From positions 1 through 11,577 of the forward strand of contig APFI01000307.1 in the NCBI GenBank assembly GCA_000403945.1: a stretch of 11,577 nucleotides of DNA, read 5' to 3'. The notes under the pieces are model-generated. The model did not search any database. It was not told the DNA's origin and worked only from the letters and a program-made list of their open reading frames with translations. The position numbers were made by a program, and so were the translations under genes. Of the stretch, positions 1 through 6,327 are shown one piece after another. The stretch is from Desulfovibrio sp. Dsv1 (GTDB lineage Bacteria > Desulfobacterota > Desulfovibrionia > Desulfovibrionales > Desulfovibrionaceae). Within the stretch, counting starts at the first letter, position 1. Each line of letters starts with the position of its first letter.

Positions 1-1298
1 GCCACGGCCCAGCCCGCGCTGACCGCCGCGCGCCGCGTCGCGCCCAGCGCGTTGCAGCCCGCCAGCAGGCTGCGGTTGAGTGCAAACGCGGGCAGCCCCG
101 GCAGATATGCCCAGAGCGCCAGTCCGGTTTCGCGCGCGGCCCGACCGTCAAAGGCCCCGTGCCGCAGCAGTGCGTCCACCAGATCCGGGCCCACGGCCCA
201 GAGCCCCATGGCGGCGGGCAGGCTGAACAGCGTGGTCCAGCGCAGGACCGCACTCAACTGGTCGCCGAAAGCCGAAAAATTCCGTTCCGCCGCCAGACGG
301 CTCAGGGACGGCAGACTGGCCACGCCCAGGCAGATGCCAACCAGCCCTAGCGGCAATTCCAGCAGGCGCTCGGCGTAATACAGCGCTGCCACCTGTCCCT
401 GGCCCAGGCCTGAAGCCATGCCCATGGCCGCCAGCATGGCCAGCTGCGGCGCGGCGGCCCCCAGCAGACCGGCTGGCACACGCGCCAGACAGCGCCAAGC
501 GGCCCGGCCCATGCTTTTTCCTTCGGCTTTCACGGCGTCAGCCCCGCATTCATTCGCCGCCGGAGCCGCTTCGGGCAGCAGGCGCCGCAAGGCCAGCCAC
601 TGCGCCAGCCACTGGACCAGACCGCCGCAGAGCATGCCCAGAGCCAGCGTCTGCGCGGGCGGCCAGCCCCCCAGCGCGGCCGCGACCGTGAACAGCAGCA
701 TGGTCAGGTTGAACAGCGCGGGCGACAGGGCGGGCAGCCAGAAAACATCCATGCTGTGCAAAAACGCCATACCCAGAGCGGCCATGCCTGCCGTCAGCAG
801 ATAGGGCAGGCAGATCCGCAGCAGTTCCGCCACACGCGCGGCTTCCGGGCCGGAAAAACCGGGAGCCAGCAAAGCCGCCAGCAAGGGCGCGGCCAGCAGG
901 CCCAGAAGGGTCAGGAGCGCTAGGGTCAACCCCAGACGCAGGGCCAGAGCCGCGGCCAGAGGACGCAACATCCGTCCGTGTTGCGCCGCCGTTCCGTCGG
1001 CGACGCATTGTCCGGCCCCGTTTTTTTCCGCCGGACCGTGGGCGCGGCGCACCAGCGCGGTGGTAAGCGTCATGGACAGGGATCCTTCGCCCAAAAGGCG
1101 GCGCAACACATGGGGCAGCCGCATGGCCGCCACCAGGGAGTCAGCCGCCACCCCGCCGCCCAGCAGCCAGGCCATGCCCATATCCCTGGCCAGACCCAGT
1201 AGGCGCGAGACGAGCGTGAGACAGCCCAGCAGGGCCGCCGTGCGCAGCATCCGGCCTGGCGCGGCCCGTGCCGGCTGACGGCCGCAATTCCCCAGCAT
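1..1298 (-). CDS. murJ: Lipid II flippase MurJ (MviN), C-terminus cut by window edge
   Basis: One reading frame stays open from about 1298 to the left edge (about 432 codons) and encodes a very hydrophobic, Leu/Ala-rich polytopic membrane protein of the MurJ/MOP flippase family. MurJ moves lipid-linked peptidoglycan precursor across the inner membrane. The N-terminus matches the family: SRLLGLARD, then GGGVAADS, then MRLPHVLRRLLGEGS. These place Arg32, Arg38, Asp53, Arg66/67 and Glu71 where E. coli MurJ has functionally important Arg18, Arg24, Asp39, Arg52 and Glu57. Usual length is about 510-530 residues, so roughly the last 80-100 residues lie outside the window. The start is uncertain: ATG at 1298 is used here, but an in-frame ATG at 1250 fits the short N-terminus of homologues better; neither has a strong Shine-Dalgarno site. 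It begins 28 bases after the queF stop, so the two are probably co-transcribed. Confidence 0.9.
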   Translation of the reverse strand, partial: MLGNCGRQPARAAPGRMLRTAALLGCLTLVSRLLGLARDMGMAWLLGGGVAADSLVAAMRLPHVLRRLLGEGSLSMTLTTALVRRAHGPAEKNGAGQCVADGTAAQHGRMLRPLAAALALRLGLTLALLTLLGLLAAPLLAALLAPGFSGPEAARVAELLRICLPYLLTAGMAALGMAFLHSMDVFWLPALSPALFNLTMLLFTVAAALGGWPPAQTLALGMLCGGLVQWLAQWLALRRLLPEAAPAANECGADAVKAEGKSMGRAAWRCLARVPAGLLGAAAPQLAMLAAMGMASGLGQGQVAALYYAERLLELPLGLVGICLGVASLPSLSRLAAERNFSAFGDQLSAVLRWTTLFSLPAAMGLWAVGPDLVDALLRHGAFDGRAARETGLALWAYLPGLPAFALNRSLLAGCNALGATRRAAVSAGWAV

Positions 1299-1326
1299 GC
1301 CCAGATCACGTGCCTTGTCGAACCGC

Positions 1327-1827
1327 TCAGGGCCGGTGCGGATCAATTTCCGACCGCCAGGCCCGCACGGCCTCGCGCACGCGTTGGTTCTGCTCCCCAG
1401 GCATTTCCTTGAATTCTTCGGCGAAAACATGGATACGTGTGCCGCCGCGCGGCGCGAACAGGCCCTTGACCCGGCACCAGCAGGGCGCGAGCAGCTCGCG
1501 CAGATCTTCCAGCACGGTGTTGGTGGCGGTTTCCATAAAAGACTGGTGGTTGCGAAACGCGAACATGTAGAGTTTGAAGCTCTTGGATTCCACGCAGAGC
1601 TTGTCCGGCACGTATTCCACGCTGATTGTCCCGCAGTCCGGCTGTCCCGTCACTGGGCAGAGGGAGGTGAATTCGGGAAAACTGATGCTGATCACATAGG
1701 GGCGCTGCGGATAGCAGTTGGGAAAGGATTCCAGCAGACCGACGCCGGGGGCGCCCTCAAGGGCCGGGAGGCGGCCCGTGCCGAGGATATGCAGGTTCCG
1801 GGTTTCGTCCTGGCTACGGGTGGGCAT
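1327..1827 (-). CDS. queF: NADPH-dependent 7-cyano-7-deazaguanine reductase QueF (type I)
   Basis: QueF reduces the nitrile of preQ0 to the amine of preQ1 in queuosine biosynthesis, a cytosolic tRNA-modification pathway. The 166-residue protein matches the short, single-domain type I form (B. subtilis QueF is 165 residues). Visible motifs are EFTSLCPVTGQPDCGTI, carrying the thioimide-forming Cys57 and the proton-donor Asp64, then ESKSFKLYMFAFRNH, the QueF signature linked to NADPH and substrate binding (Glu80, His94). The frame can also be opened from a TTG at 1842, but that codon overlaps the AAGGAG at 1834-1839, which sits six bases before the ATG at 1827; that ATG is therefore the better start. 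It is the first gene of a leftward unit with murJ. No preQ1 riboswitch is apparent in the short leader. Confidence 0.95.
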   Translation of the reverse strand: MPTRSQDETRNLHILGTGRLPALEGAPGVGLLESFPNCYPQRPYVISISFPEFTSLCPVTGQPDCGTISVEYVPDKLCVESKSFKLYMFAFRNHQSFMETATNTVLEDLRELLAPCWCRVKGLFAPRGGTRIHVFAEEFKEMPGEQNQRVREAVRAWRSEIDPHRP

Positions 1828-1833
1828 ACGCAA

Positions 1834-1839
1834 CTCCTT
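1834..1839 (-). promoter_or_regulatory. Shine-Dalgarno site of queF
   Basis: A perfect AAGGAG on the minus strand, six bases upstream of the ATG at 1827. It decides the start: the upstream TTG overlaps this site and is unlikely to be used. Confidence 0.8.
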
Positions 1840-1887
1840 CAAAAAACATCCTTAAATGAAACGCCGGAGCGATCGGCGCGCACCGGA

Positions 1888-1917
1888 CTTGTAACCCATT
1901 GCGCTTGCGGCTACAAT
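1888..1917. promoter_or_regulatory. Candidate divergent (bidirectional) promoter for queF and the mogA-type operon
   Basis: Rightward, TTGTAA (1889-1894) and TACAAT (1912-1917) are separated by 17 bases, giving a sigma-70-like promoter with a start near 1924. Leftward, the same elements on the opposite strand read TTGTAG (1916-1911) and TACAAG (1893-1888), again with a 17-base spacer. The inverted TTGTA...TACAA therefore serves as -35 in one direction and -10 in the other. The rightward match is the better one; the leftward -35 is weak (3 of 6 consensus bases). It lies between two divergently oriented starts, at 1827 and 1972. No experimental support. Confidence 0.5.
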
Positions 1918-1971
1918 ATACCATTCAAGCACCGTCCAGGACGGCCAATTCCTCTTGGGAGCGCGTGTATC

Positions 1972-2790
1972 ATGCATCTCTGCCTGCGATTGCGGCCTTG
2001 CCGGGCCGGAGACTGTCTGCCCTTGCTTCCCGCCGAACTGCCGTGGGCGGACATCCGGCCCGCGCATTGTCTCGCGGAACCCATTCCGCGTCCCCTGCCC
2101 CGCCTGCCCGTGGGCGGCCGCCTGTATGACGCGGACGGAACGGAATGGCTCAAGGTCACCGGACGCATCTGGCTGCCCGCGCCTTGCGGCCTCAACCACA
2201 CGCACGCCCATGACTGCCCGCTGGTCACGGCGCTGACGGATATCGCGCCCATTCCGAGCCCGGACAACGACGCCCTCTGCCTGGAAGTCCGCAAGGAAGG
2301 TCGCTCTCTGGCCTGGATCACGCTTTCGGACAAGGGCTCCCAGGGGCTGCGCGAAGATCTGAGCGGCCCGGTGATCAGGGATATGGCGGCCGCGCGCTTG
2401 CCGCTCTGCCACAGCCAGGGCTTCCTGCTGCCGGACGAACCCGCGTTGCTCCGCGCGTTACTTACGGATCTGGCCCTGAACCAGGGCTATGACCTGATCT
2501 GCACCACCGGCGGCACGGGCCTTTCGCCGCGCGACATCGCGCCTCAGGTCACGGCCGCCCTGCTGGACATGCCCCTGCCCGGCTTCAGCCAGGCCATGAT
2601 GGCCGCGAGCCTGGCCAAAACGCCGCACGCCGCCATCTCCCGTGCCGTGGCCGGAGTGCTGGGCCGGAGCATCGTCATCAATCTGCCGGGCAGCCGCAAG
2701 GGCGTACTGGAAAATCTGGCCGCCGTGCTGCCCGCCCTGCCCCACGCTCTGGACAAACTGCACGGCGACCTCGCCGATTGTGGAGGATAG
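1972..2790 (+). CDS. MogA/MoaB-type molybdenum cofactor protein with N-terminal extension
   Basis: Residues from about 113 to 270 of this 272-residue protein form a MogA/MoaB domain, which binds molybdopterin and, in MogA, adenylylates it before metal insertion. The markers are ITLSDKGSQG near 116-125, TTGGTGLSPRD at 178-188, the PGFSQAMMAASLAKTPHA stretch with a following SRAVAGV, and NLPGSRKGV near the C-terminus. These correspond to the MPT-binding loops of the family. The first ~110 residues are extra, since typical MogA or MoaB is about 160-195 residues. That part has several Cys and His residues (for example an NHTHAHDC stretch at 75-82) and I do not recognise its fold. The ATG at 1972 follows GGGAG at 1957-1961 and a promoter; the frame is open further upstream only because it lies antisense to queF. 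First gene of an operon with ubiA and darP. MogA versus MoaB function cannot be settled by sequence reading alone. Confidence 0.88.
   Translation: MHLCLRLRPCRAGDCLPLLPAELPWADIRPAHCLAEPIPRPLPRLPVGGRLYDADGTEWLKVTGRIWLPAPCGLNHTHAHDCPLVTALTDIAPIPSPDNDALCLEVRKEGRSLAWITLSDKGSQGLREDLSGPVIRDMAAARLPLCHSQGFLLPDEPALLRALLTDLALNQGYDLICTTGGTGLSPRDIAPQVTAALLDMPLPGFSQAMMAASLAKTPHAAISRAVAGVLGRSIVINLPGSRKGVLENLAAVLPALPHALDKLHGDLADCGG
2782..2787 (+). promoter_or_regulatory. Shine-Dalgarno site of the UbiA gene, inside the end of the preceding gene
   Basis: GGAGGA lies in the last codons of the MogA-type gene, directly before its TAG stop, and seven bases before the ATG at 2795. It fixes the prenyltransferase start against an earlier in-frame ATG at 2642 and suggests translational coupling. 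Confidence 0.75.
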
Positions 2791-2794
2791 CAGC

Positions 2795-3658
2795 ATGCGC
2801 ACGCCCTTCGGTCAATTCGCCGACATCTGCCGGATGATCAAGATCGAGCATTCCATCTTTGCCCTGCCCTATGCCTGGGCCGGGACTTTTCTGGCCGCAC
2901 GGGGCCTGCCGCCCCTGCGCAGCCTGATTTTTCTGACCATCGGCATGGTGGCCGCGCGTTCCTTCTCCATGGCCTTCAACCGCCTGGTGGACCTGCCCTT
3001 TGACCGCGACAACCCGCGCACCAGTGACCGCCCGCTGGTCACCGGGGCCATCAGCAGAGCGCAGACCTGGTCCTTCTGTGGGGTCATGGCTCTGGTTTTC
3101 ATTCTGGCCTGCGCCTGCCTGAACAGTCTCTGCCTCTGGCTGGCCGTGCCGGCCCTGCTGTTCGCGGCCGCCTACAGCCTGCTCAAGCGCGTCACTGCTC
3201 TTTGTCATTTCTGGCTCGGAGCCACGCTGGGCCTGGCCCCCCTGGCGGGCTGGATCAGTGTGAATCCTGCGGGGATGGACCTCTCGCCCGTGCTGCTCTT
3301 TCTGGCCGTGACCTTCTGGGTCGGAGCCTTTGACATCTACTACGCCTTTCAGGATCTGGATTTCGACCTTGCCTTTGATTTGCGCTCCGTGCCCTCGGTC
3401 TACGGACCGGACACCTCCCTGGCCCTGGCGGCCTTCTCCCATGTGATGACCACCATTTTCCTGTTGCTGACGGGTCTGGCGGCCGGACTCTCCTGGCCGT
3501 GGTACGTGATCTGTCTGGGCATCGCCGCGCTGCTTCTGCTGGAGCACCGGATGATGCGCCCTCGGGATCTGCGGCATGTGAACACCGCCTTTTTCACGCT
3601 CAACGGAATCATCTCTCCGGTGGTGCTGGCGGGTGTGATTCTGGGCAGTTATCTCTAG
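2795..3658 (+). CDS. UbiA-family 4-hydroxybenzoate-type polyprenyltransferase (menaquinone biosynthesis)
   Basis: An integral-membrane prenyltransferase of 287 residues, the normal UbiA length, that joins a polyprenyl chain to an aromatic ring. The first Asp-rich motif is NRLVDLPFDRDNPRT at about residues 62-76 (Asn62, Asp66, Asp70, for Mg-diphosphate binding). The second is AFQDLDFDLAFDLRSVPSVYG at roughly 190-210. About eight or nine hydrophobic segments separate and follow them. In organisms of this kind the likely member is MqnP of the futalosine menaquinone pathway, but UbiA/MqnP/MenA assignment is by analogy. The start is set by the GGAGGA at 2782. It begins four bases after the MogA-type stop and ends 12 bases before the DarP gene, so it is the middle gene of a compact operon. 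Confidence 0.9.
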   Translation: MRTPFGQFADICRMIKIEHSIFALPYAWAGTFLAARGLPPLRSLIFLTIGMVAARSFSMAFNRLVDLPFDRDNPRTSDRPLVTGAISRAQTWSFCGVMALVFILACACLNSLCLWLAVPALLFAAAYSLLKRVTALCHFWLGATLGLAPLAGWISVNPAGMDLSPVLLFLAVTFWVGAFDIYYAFQDLDFDLAFDLRSVPSVYGPDTSLALAAFSHVMTTIFLLLTGLAAGLSWPWYVICLGIAALLLLEHRMMRPRDLRHVNTAFFTLNGIISPVVLAGVILGSYL

Positions 3659-3670
3659 ACCGGAACAGGC

Positions 3671-4276
3671 ATGCCCCGTAAAAAAAACTATCAATGGCAG
3701 GCGGACGGCGACGCGGAGCGTGAAGCCGCGCCCAGCCGTTCGGCCAAAAAACGCCAGAGTCTGGCCCTTCAGAACCTAGGCGAGGAACTGGCCCGGCTGG
3801 CCCCGGCGGAACTGCGCGATTTTGATCTGCCGCCGGATCTGCTCGAAGCTCTGGCCCTGCATGCCCACATCCGCGACCATGAGGGCCGCCGCCGACAGAT
3901 GCAGTACATCGGCCGCCTGATGCGCGAAACCGACGCCGAACGCCTGCGCACGGCCCTGGCGGCCCGGCGGGAAGCGGCGTCGGCCGGAACCGCGCGTTTC
4001 CATCTGGTGGAACAATGGCGCGAGCGCCTGCTGGCCGCGCCCGAGGCGGATGTGGAAGGCCTGCTGCAAGCCATCCCGCAGGCCATGCCCGGCCCGACCG
4101 GCGACCAGACCGTGGCGGACCGGCCCGCGCCCGGGGAATTGCGCCGTCTTGTGCGGGAAGCGCGGGAAGCCCGTGCCGCCCAAGAGGTCACAACGGGCGT
4201 TGTCGCACCCCATGCCTCTCGCGCTCTGTTCCGGGCTCTGAGCCGCGCGCTGGCTCCCACACCAGGCAAAGACTGA
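3671..4276 (+). CDS. darP: Dual-action ribosomal maturation protein DarP (YjgA, DUF615)
   Basis: A 201-residue, charged, mostly helical cytosolic protein. Residues from about 71 read EGRRRQMQYIGRLMR, the hallmark of YjgA/DUF615 (E. coli has EGRRRQLQLIGKMLR). It is preceded by a segment rich in Lys/Arg and a second helix with ELARLAPAELRDFDLPPDL, and followed by RFHLVEQWRERLL and a C-terminal GELRRLVREAREARAAQ helix, in family order. In E. coli the protein associates with late 50S precursors and helps the peptidyl-transferase region mature. It lies 12 bases downstream of the prenyltransferase gene and ends the operon. The Shine-Dalgarno region before the ATG is only moderate (GGAACAGG), consistent with translational coupling. 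It is slightly longer than E. coli YjgA because of an insert at about residues 135-150. Confidence 0.9.
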   Translation: MPRKKNYQWQADGDAEREAAPSRSAKKRQSLALQNLGEELARLAPAELRDFDLPPDLLEALALHAHIRDHEGRRRQMQYIGRLMRETDAERLRTALAARREAASAGTARFHLVEQWRERLLAAPEADVEGLLQAIPQAMPGPTGDQTVADRPAPGELRRLVREAREARAAQEVTTGVVAPHASRALFRALSRALAPTPGKD

Positions 4277-4399
4277 GCAAGGCTTGAACCCGGTCTGTAC
4301 GGTAAAGCCGGGCTACGGAAACATCCGCGCCACACTGCCTGCCAGCAGACCGGCCAGCAAGAAATTAAGCGCCCGCCCGTGCCGCCGGAACACGTCCCT

Positions 4400-5018
4400 T
4401 AACAGGCCGCCTGCCGCTTCTGCCGCGCGCAATCCGCAGTCACTTTTCAGAACCCGCCAGCTGGAACAGGAGCTTGGTCTGCAATTGTTCGAAAAAGCGG
4501 GTCACCGTATGCGTCTCACCGAGGCGGGCCAGGGACTTATGCCCCAGGCACGCGAGCTGGCCCGGATACTCGAGGGCCCGCGCGCGGCGGATATGGGCGT
4601 GTTCCACGGCCAAGGGCCGGACGCCTCGCCGGTTCAGGAAACGCTGGCGGATTTTCCTCCGGTTCTTGGTGGCCGCGCCCGCTCTGGCGGGCCTGGATTT
4701 CACCCCCCTCGGACCAGAAGCTGTCCGTCAGCCCGCTCATCAACGATCCGAGGTGCATGTTCCGGCTGCTTTTTGAAAACACGCTGCGGCAGCGCAATAT
4801 CAGCTTGGCCGGGACCATTGAAAACGGCGAGCATTGGAGCATCAAAAATTGCGTGACCGCCGGTCTCGGCGTTTTCTACCTGTCCCGCTTCCGCGTGGAT
4901 GAGGAATTGCGTCACGGCCTGCCGTACGAACTGCCCTTTGCCGTGCATGTTCACGGATCTGGCCGCCGGAACCATCGGCGATGCGCTGGGTGCAAAAAAC
5001 TCCGCCGCAAGGCTTGAC
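4400..5018 (+). pseudogene. Degenerate LysR-type transcriptional regulator
   Basis: Pieces of a LysR-type regulator appear in order but in different frames. At 4402-4449 the frame reads QAACRFCRAQSAVTFQ, the start of the winged helix-turn-helix, with an in-frame stop just upstream and no start. The next frame carries RQLEQELGLQLFEKAG and HRMRLTEAGQGLMPQARELA (about 4454-4570). A third frame, from about 4713, carries LSVSPLINDPRCMFRLLF, then IENGEHWSIKNCVTAGLGVF and YLSRFRVDEELRHG, which resembles the effector domain. Near the 3' end the frame changes again (an AMRWVQ-like C-terminus). LysR proteins are near 300 residues; only about 620 bases remain, so a large part of the effector domain between 4590 and 4710 is missing. 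The truncated 5' end, several frameshifts and deletion mark it as non-functional. Target genes are unknown. Confidence 0.75.
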
Positions 5019-5042
5019 GGCGGGACACCGATGGATTAGAAA
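5014..5042 (+). promoter_or_regulatory. Candidate promoter of the tRNA-Thr gene
   Basis: TTGACG (5014-5019, 5 of 6 consensus bases) and TAGAAA (5037-5042, 4 of 6) are separated by 17 bases, about 18 bases before the mature tRNA 5' end. It overlaps the end of the LysR remnant. Confidence 0.5.
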
Positions 5043-5059
5043 TTTTCCTTGTCAACAGC

Positions 5060-5135
5060 GCCCTTGTAGCTCAGTCGGTAGAGTGCATCCTTGGTAAGGA
5101 TGAGGTCTCCGGTTCAATCCCGGACAAGGGCTCCA
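5060..5135 (+). tRNA. tRNA-Thr (anticodon GGT)
   Basis: All arms can be drawn: a 7-bp acceptor stem GCCCTTG/CAAGGGC, D-stem GCTC/GAGT, anticodon stem CATCC/GGATG with loop TTGGTAA, a 5-base variable loop and T-stem TCCGG/CCGGA with loop TTCAATC. The anticodon GGT at 5093-5095 reads ACC and ACU threonine codons. The discriminator base is U and the CCA end is encoded in the gene (5133-5135). Total length is 76 bases. Confidence 0.97.
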
Positions 5136-5143
5136 GAAAAACC

Positions 5144-5174
5144 ACGCCTATGATCTGATAGGCGTTTTTTTTTT
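5144..5174 (+). terminator. Rho-independent terminator after tRNA-Thr
   Basis: An 8-bp perfect stem ACGCCTAT/ATAGGCGT with a GATCTG loop is followed directly by a run of ten T. It starts nine bases after the tRNA end, so the tRNA is most likely a single-gene transcript. Confidence 0.9.
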
Positions 5175-5191
5175 CGTCCGGGGCAAAGGTC

Positions 5192-5541
5192 ATGCAGTTT
5201 TCCGTTTCCCTCGCCACCGTGAGCCTGCTCACGCTCTCCAACATCCTTATGACCTTCGCCTGGTACGGCCATCTGCGCTGCAAGAACCTGGCCCTGCCGC
5301 AGGTCATCTTTTCGAGCTGGGGCATCGCCTTTTTCGGGCATATGCTCCGGGTTCCGGTCAATCGCATCGGCTACGGCTATTTTTCCGCTGCGGAACTGAA
5401 AACCGTTCAGGAAGTCATCTCCCTGACCGTCCTCATGCTCTTTTCGACCTTTTCTGGCTGCACGAATCCCTGCGCTGGGACAACATTTTGGGCTTCACAC
5501 CGATCGTGCTGGCGGCTTGGTTCATCTTCAAGGAATGGTAA
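5192..5541 (+). pseudogene. DUF486/DMT-type small membrane protein, interrupted by one frameshift
   Basis: The first frame (5192 to about 5452) encodes a small membrane protein with SNILMTFAWYGHLRCKNLA, then SSWGIAFFGHMLRVPVNRIG and GYFSAAELKTVQEVISL. That is the DUF486 pattern, proteins of about 110-120 residues with four transmembrane segments related to DMT transporters. After the T-run at 5450-5453 the family sequence continues in another frame: WLHESLRWDNILGF, then PIVLAAWFIFKEW and TAA at 5539-5541. Joining the two frames gives a full-length family member, so the only defect is this indel (two bases too many or one too few). Without correction the first frame runs on into unrelated residues until 5566, inside the next gene. 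It may be a real inactivating mutation or a homopolymer sequencing error. The stop is six bases before the permease start, so the two likely form one unit. Function unknown. Confidence 0.75.
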
Positions 5542-5547
5542 AGCCGC

Positions 5548-6327
5548 ATGTTCACTTTCAGCCTGAATACCATCCTGATCTGCGCCGGCGCGGCCCTGCT
5601 GGGCGGTTTCATTGACGCCATCGCCGGTGGCGGCGGACTGATCACCATGCCCGCCCTGCTGCTGGCCGGCGTGCCGCCCCATCTGGCCCTGGGCACCAAC
5701 AAAGTCAGTTCCTGTGTGGGTACCAGCGTGGCCCTGGGCAACTTCGCCCGCACCCATCTGGTGCTCTGGCGTCTGGCCCTGGCCGGTCTGGGTTTTTCCC
5801 TGCTGGGAGCCTACGCCGGTTCCATCCTGGCGCTGTATGTGAACAGCGAGATTCTGGGCAGGATCCTGGTGGGCCTGCTGCCCGTGGGCATGTGCGCCAC
5901 CCTGCTGCCCAAGAAGGAGCGGGAATATGCGCCGCGCCCGCTGGAAGGTGCGCGCTTCTGGACCCTGGTGCCCCTGGTCTGCCTGCTGATCGGCGCGTAT
6001 GACGGTTTTTTCGGGCCAGGCACGGGCAGCTTCCTGATCTTGGCCTTCCACTGGATACTGCGCGTGGGGCTCATCGAAGCCTCGGCCACCTCCAAGGTGC
6101 TCAATCTGGCCTCCAACTTCGGCGCGATGACGGCCTTCGTCTGGCACGGCAAGGTGTTTTGGCCTCTGGCCCTGGCCATGACCGCAGGCTCCGTGACGGG
6201 CAACTGGCTGGGCAGCCGCACGGCCATCCGGGTGGGGGCCAAGGTCGTACGCCGCTTCCTGACCATCTCCCTTTCCCTGTTGCTGCTCACCCTGGTCTGG
6301 GAATATTTTCTGGCCCCGGCCCGTTAA
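5548..6327 (+). CDS. TauE/SafE (TSUP) family membrane permease, YfcA-like
   Basis: A 259-residue protein with about eight hydrophobic segments arranged as two related halves. The first half holds GGFIDAIAGGGGLITMPALL at about residues 19-38 and LGTNKVSS; the second holds YDGFFGPGTGSFLIL at about 151-165 and SKVLNLASN. These glycine-rich loops and the NK/SK-N motifs define the TSUP family. Members move small sulfur-containing or organic anions (sulfite, sulfoacetate, taurine-linked products) across the inner membrane, but the substrate cannot be read from the sequence. It starts six bases after the stop of the DUF486-type gene and is intact, unlike its neighbours. Its TAA overlaps the opposing TAA of the DUF711 remnant on the other strand. 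Confidence 0.9.
   Translation: MFTFSLNTILICAGAALLGGFIDAIAGGGGLITMPALLLAGVPPHLALGTNKVSSCVGTSVALGNFARTHLVLWRLALAGLGFSLLGAYAGSILALYVNSEILGRILVGLLPVGMCATLLPKKEREYAPRPLEGARFWTLVPLVCLLIGAYDGFFGPGTGSFLILAFHWILRVGLIEASATSKVLNLASNFGAMTAFVWHGKVFWPLALAMTAGSVTGNWLGSRTAIRVGAKVVRRFLTISLSLLLLTLVWEYFLAPAR

Noticed and set aside
1828..1880. preQ1 riboswitch in the queF leader
   Set aside because: The short leader shows no H-type pseudoknot layout or characteristic A-rich tail that I can recognise.
1297..1971. Upstream extension of the MogA-type gene frame
   Set aside because: This part is antisense to queF; promoter, ribosome binding site and ATG at 1972 fit the domain start better.
2678..3694. A 338-codon minus-strand frame opposite the UbiA gene
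   Set aside because: Antisense shadow with a low-complexity, Gln/Gly/Arg/His-rich product; the plus strand encodes a clear UbiA protein.
4287..4315. CCCGG...CCGGG hairpin after darP as a terminator
   Set aside because: Only five base pairs with a 13-base loop and no T-run.
5060..5135. tRNA-Thr as an integration (att) site explaining the damaged neighbours
   Set aside because: No integrase, no second copy of the tRNA 3' end, and damaged genes lie on both sides; nothing suggests an inserted element.
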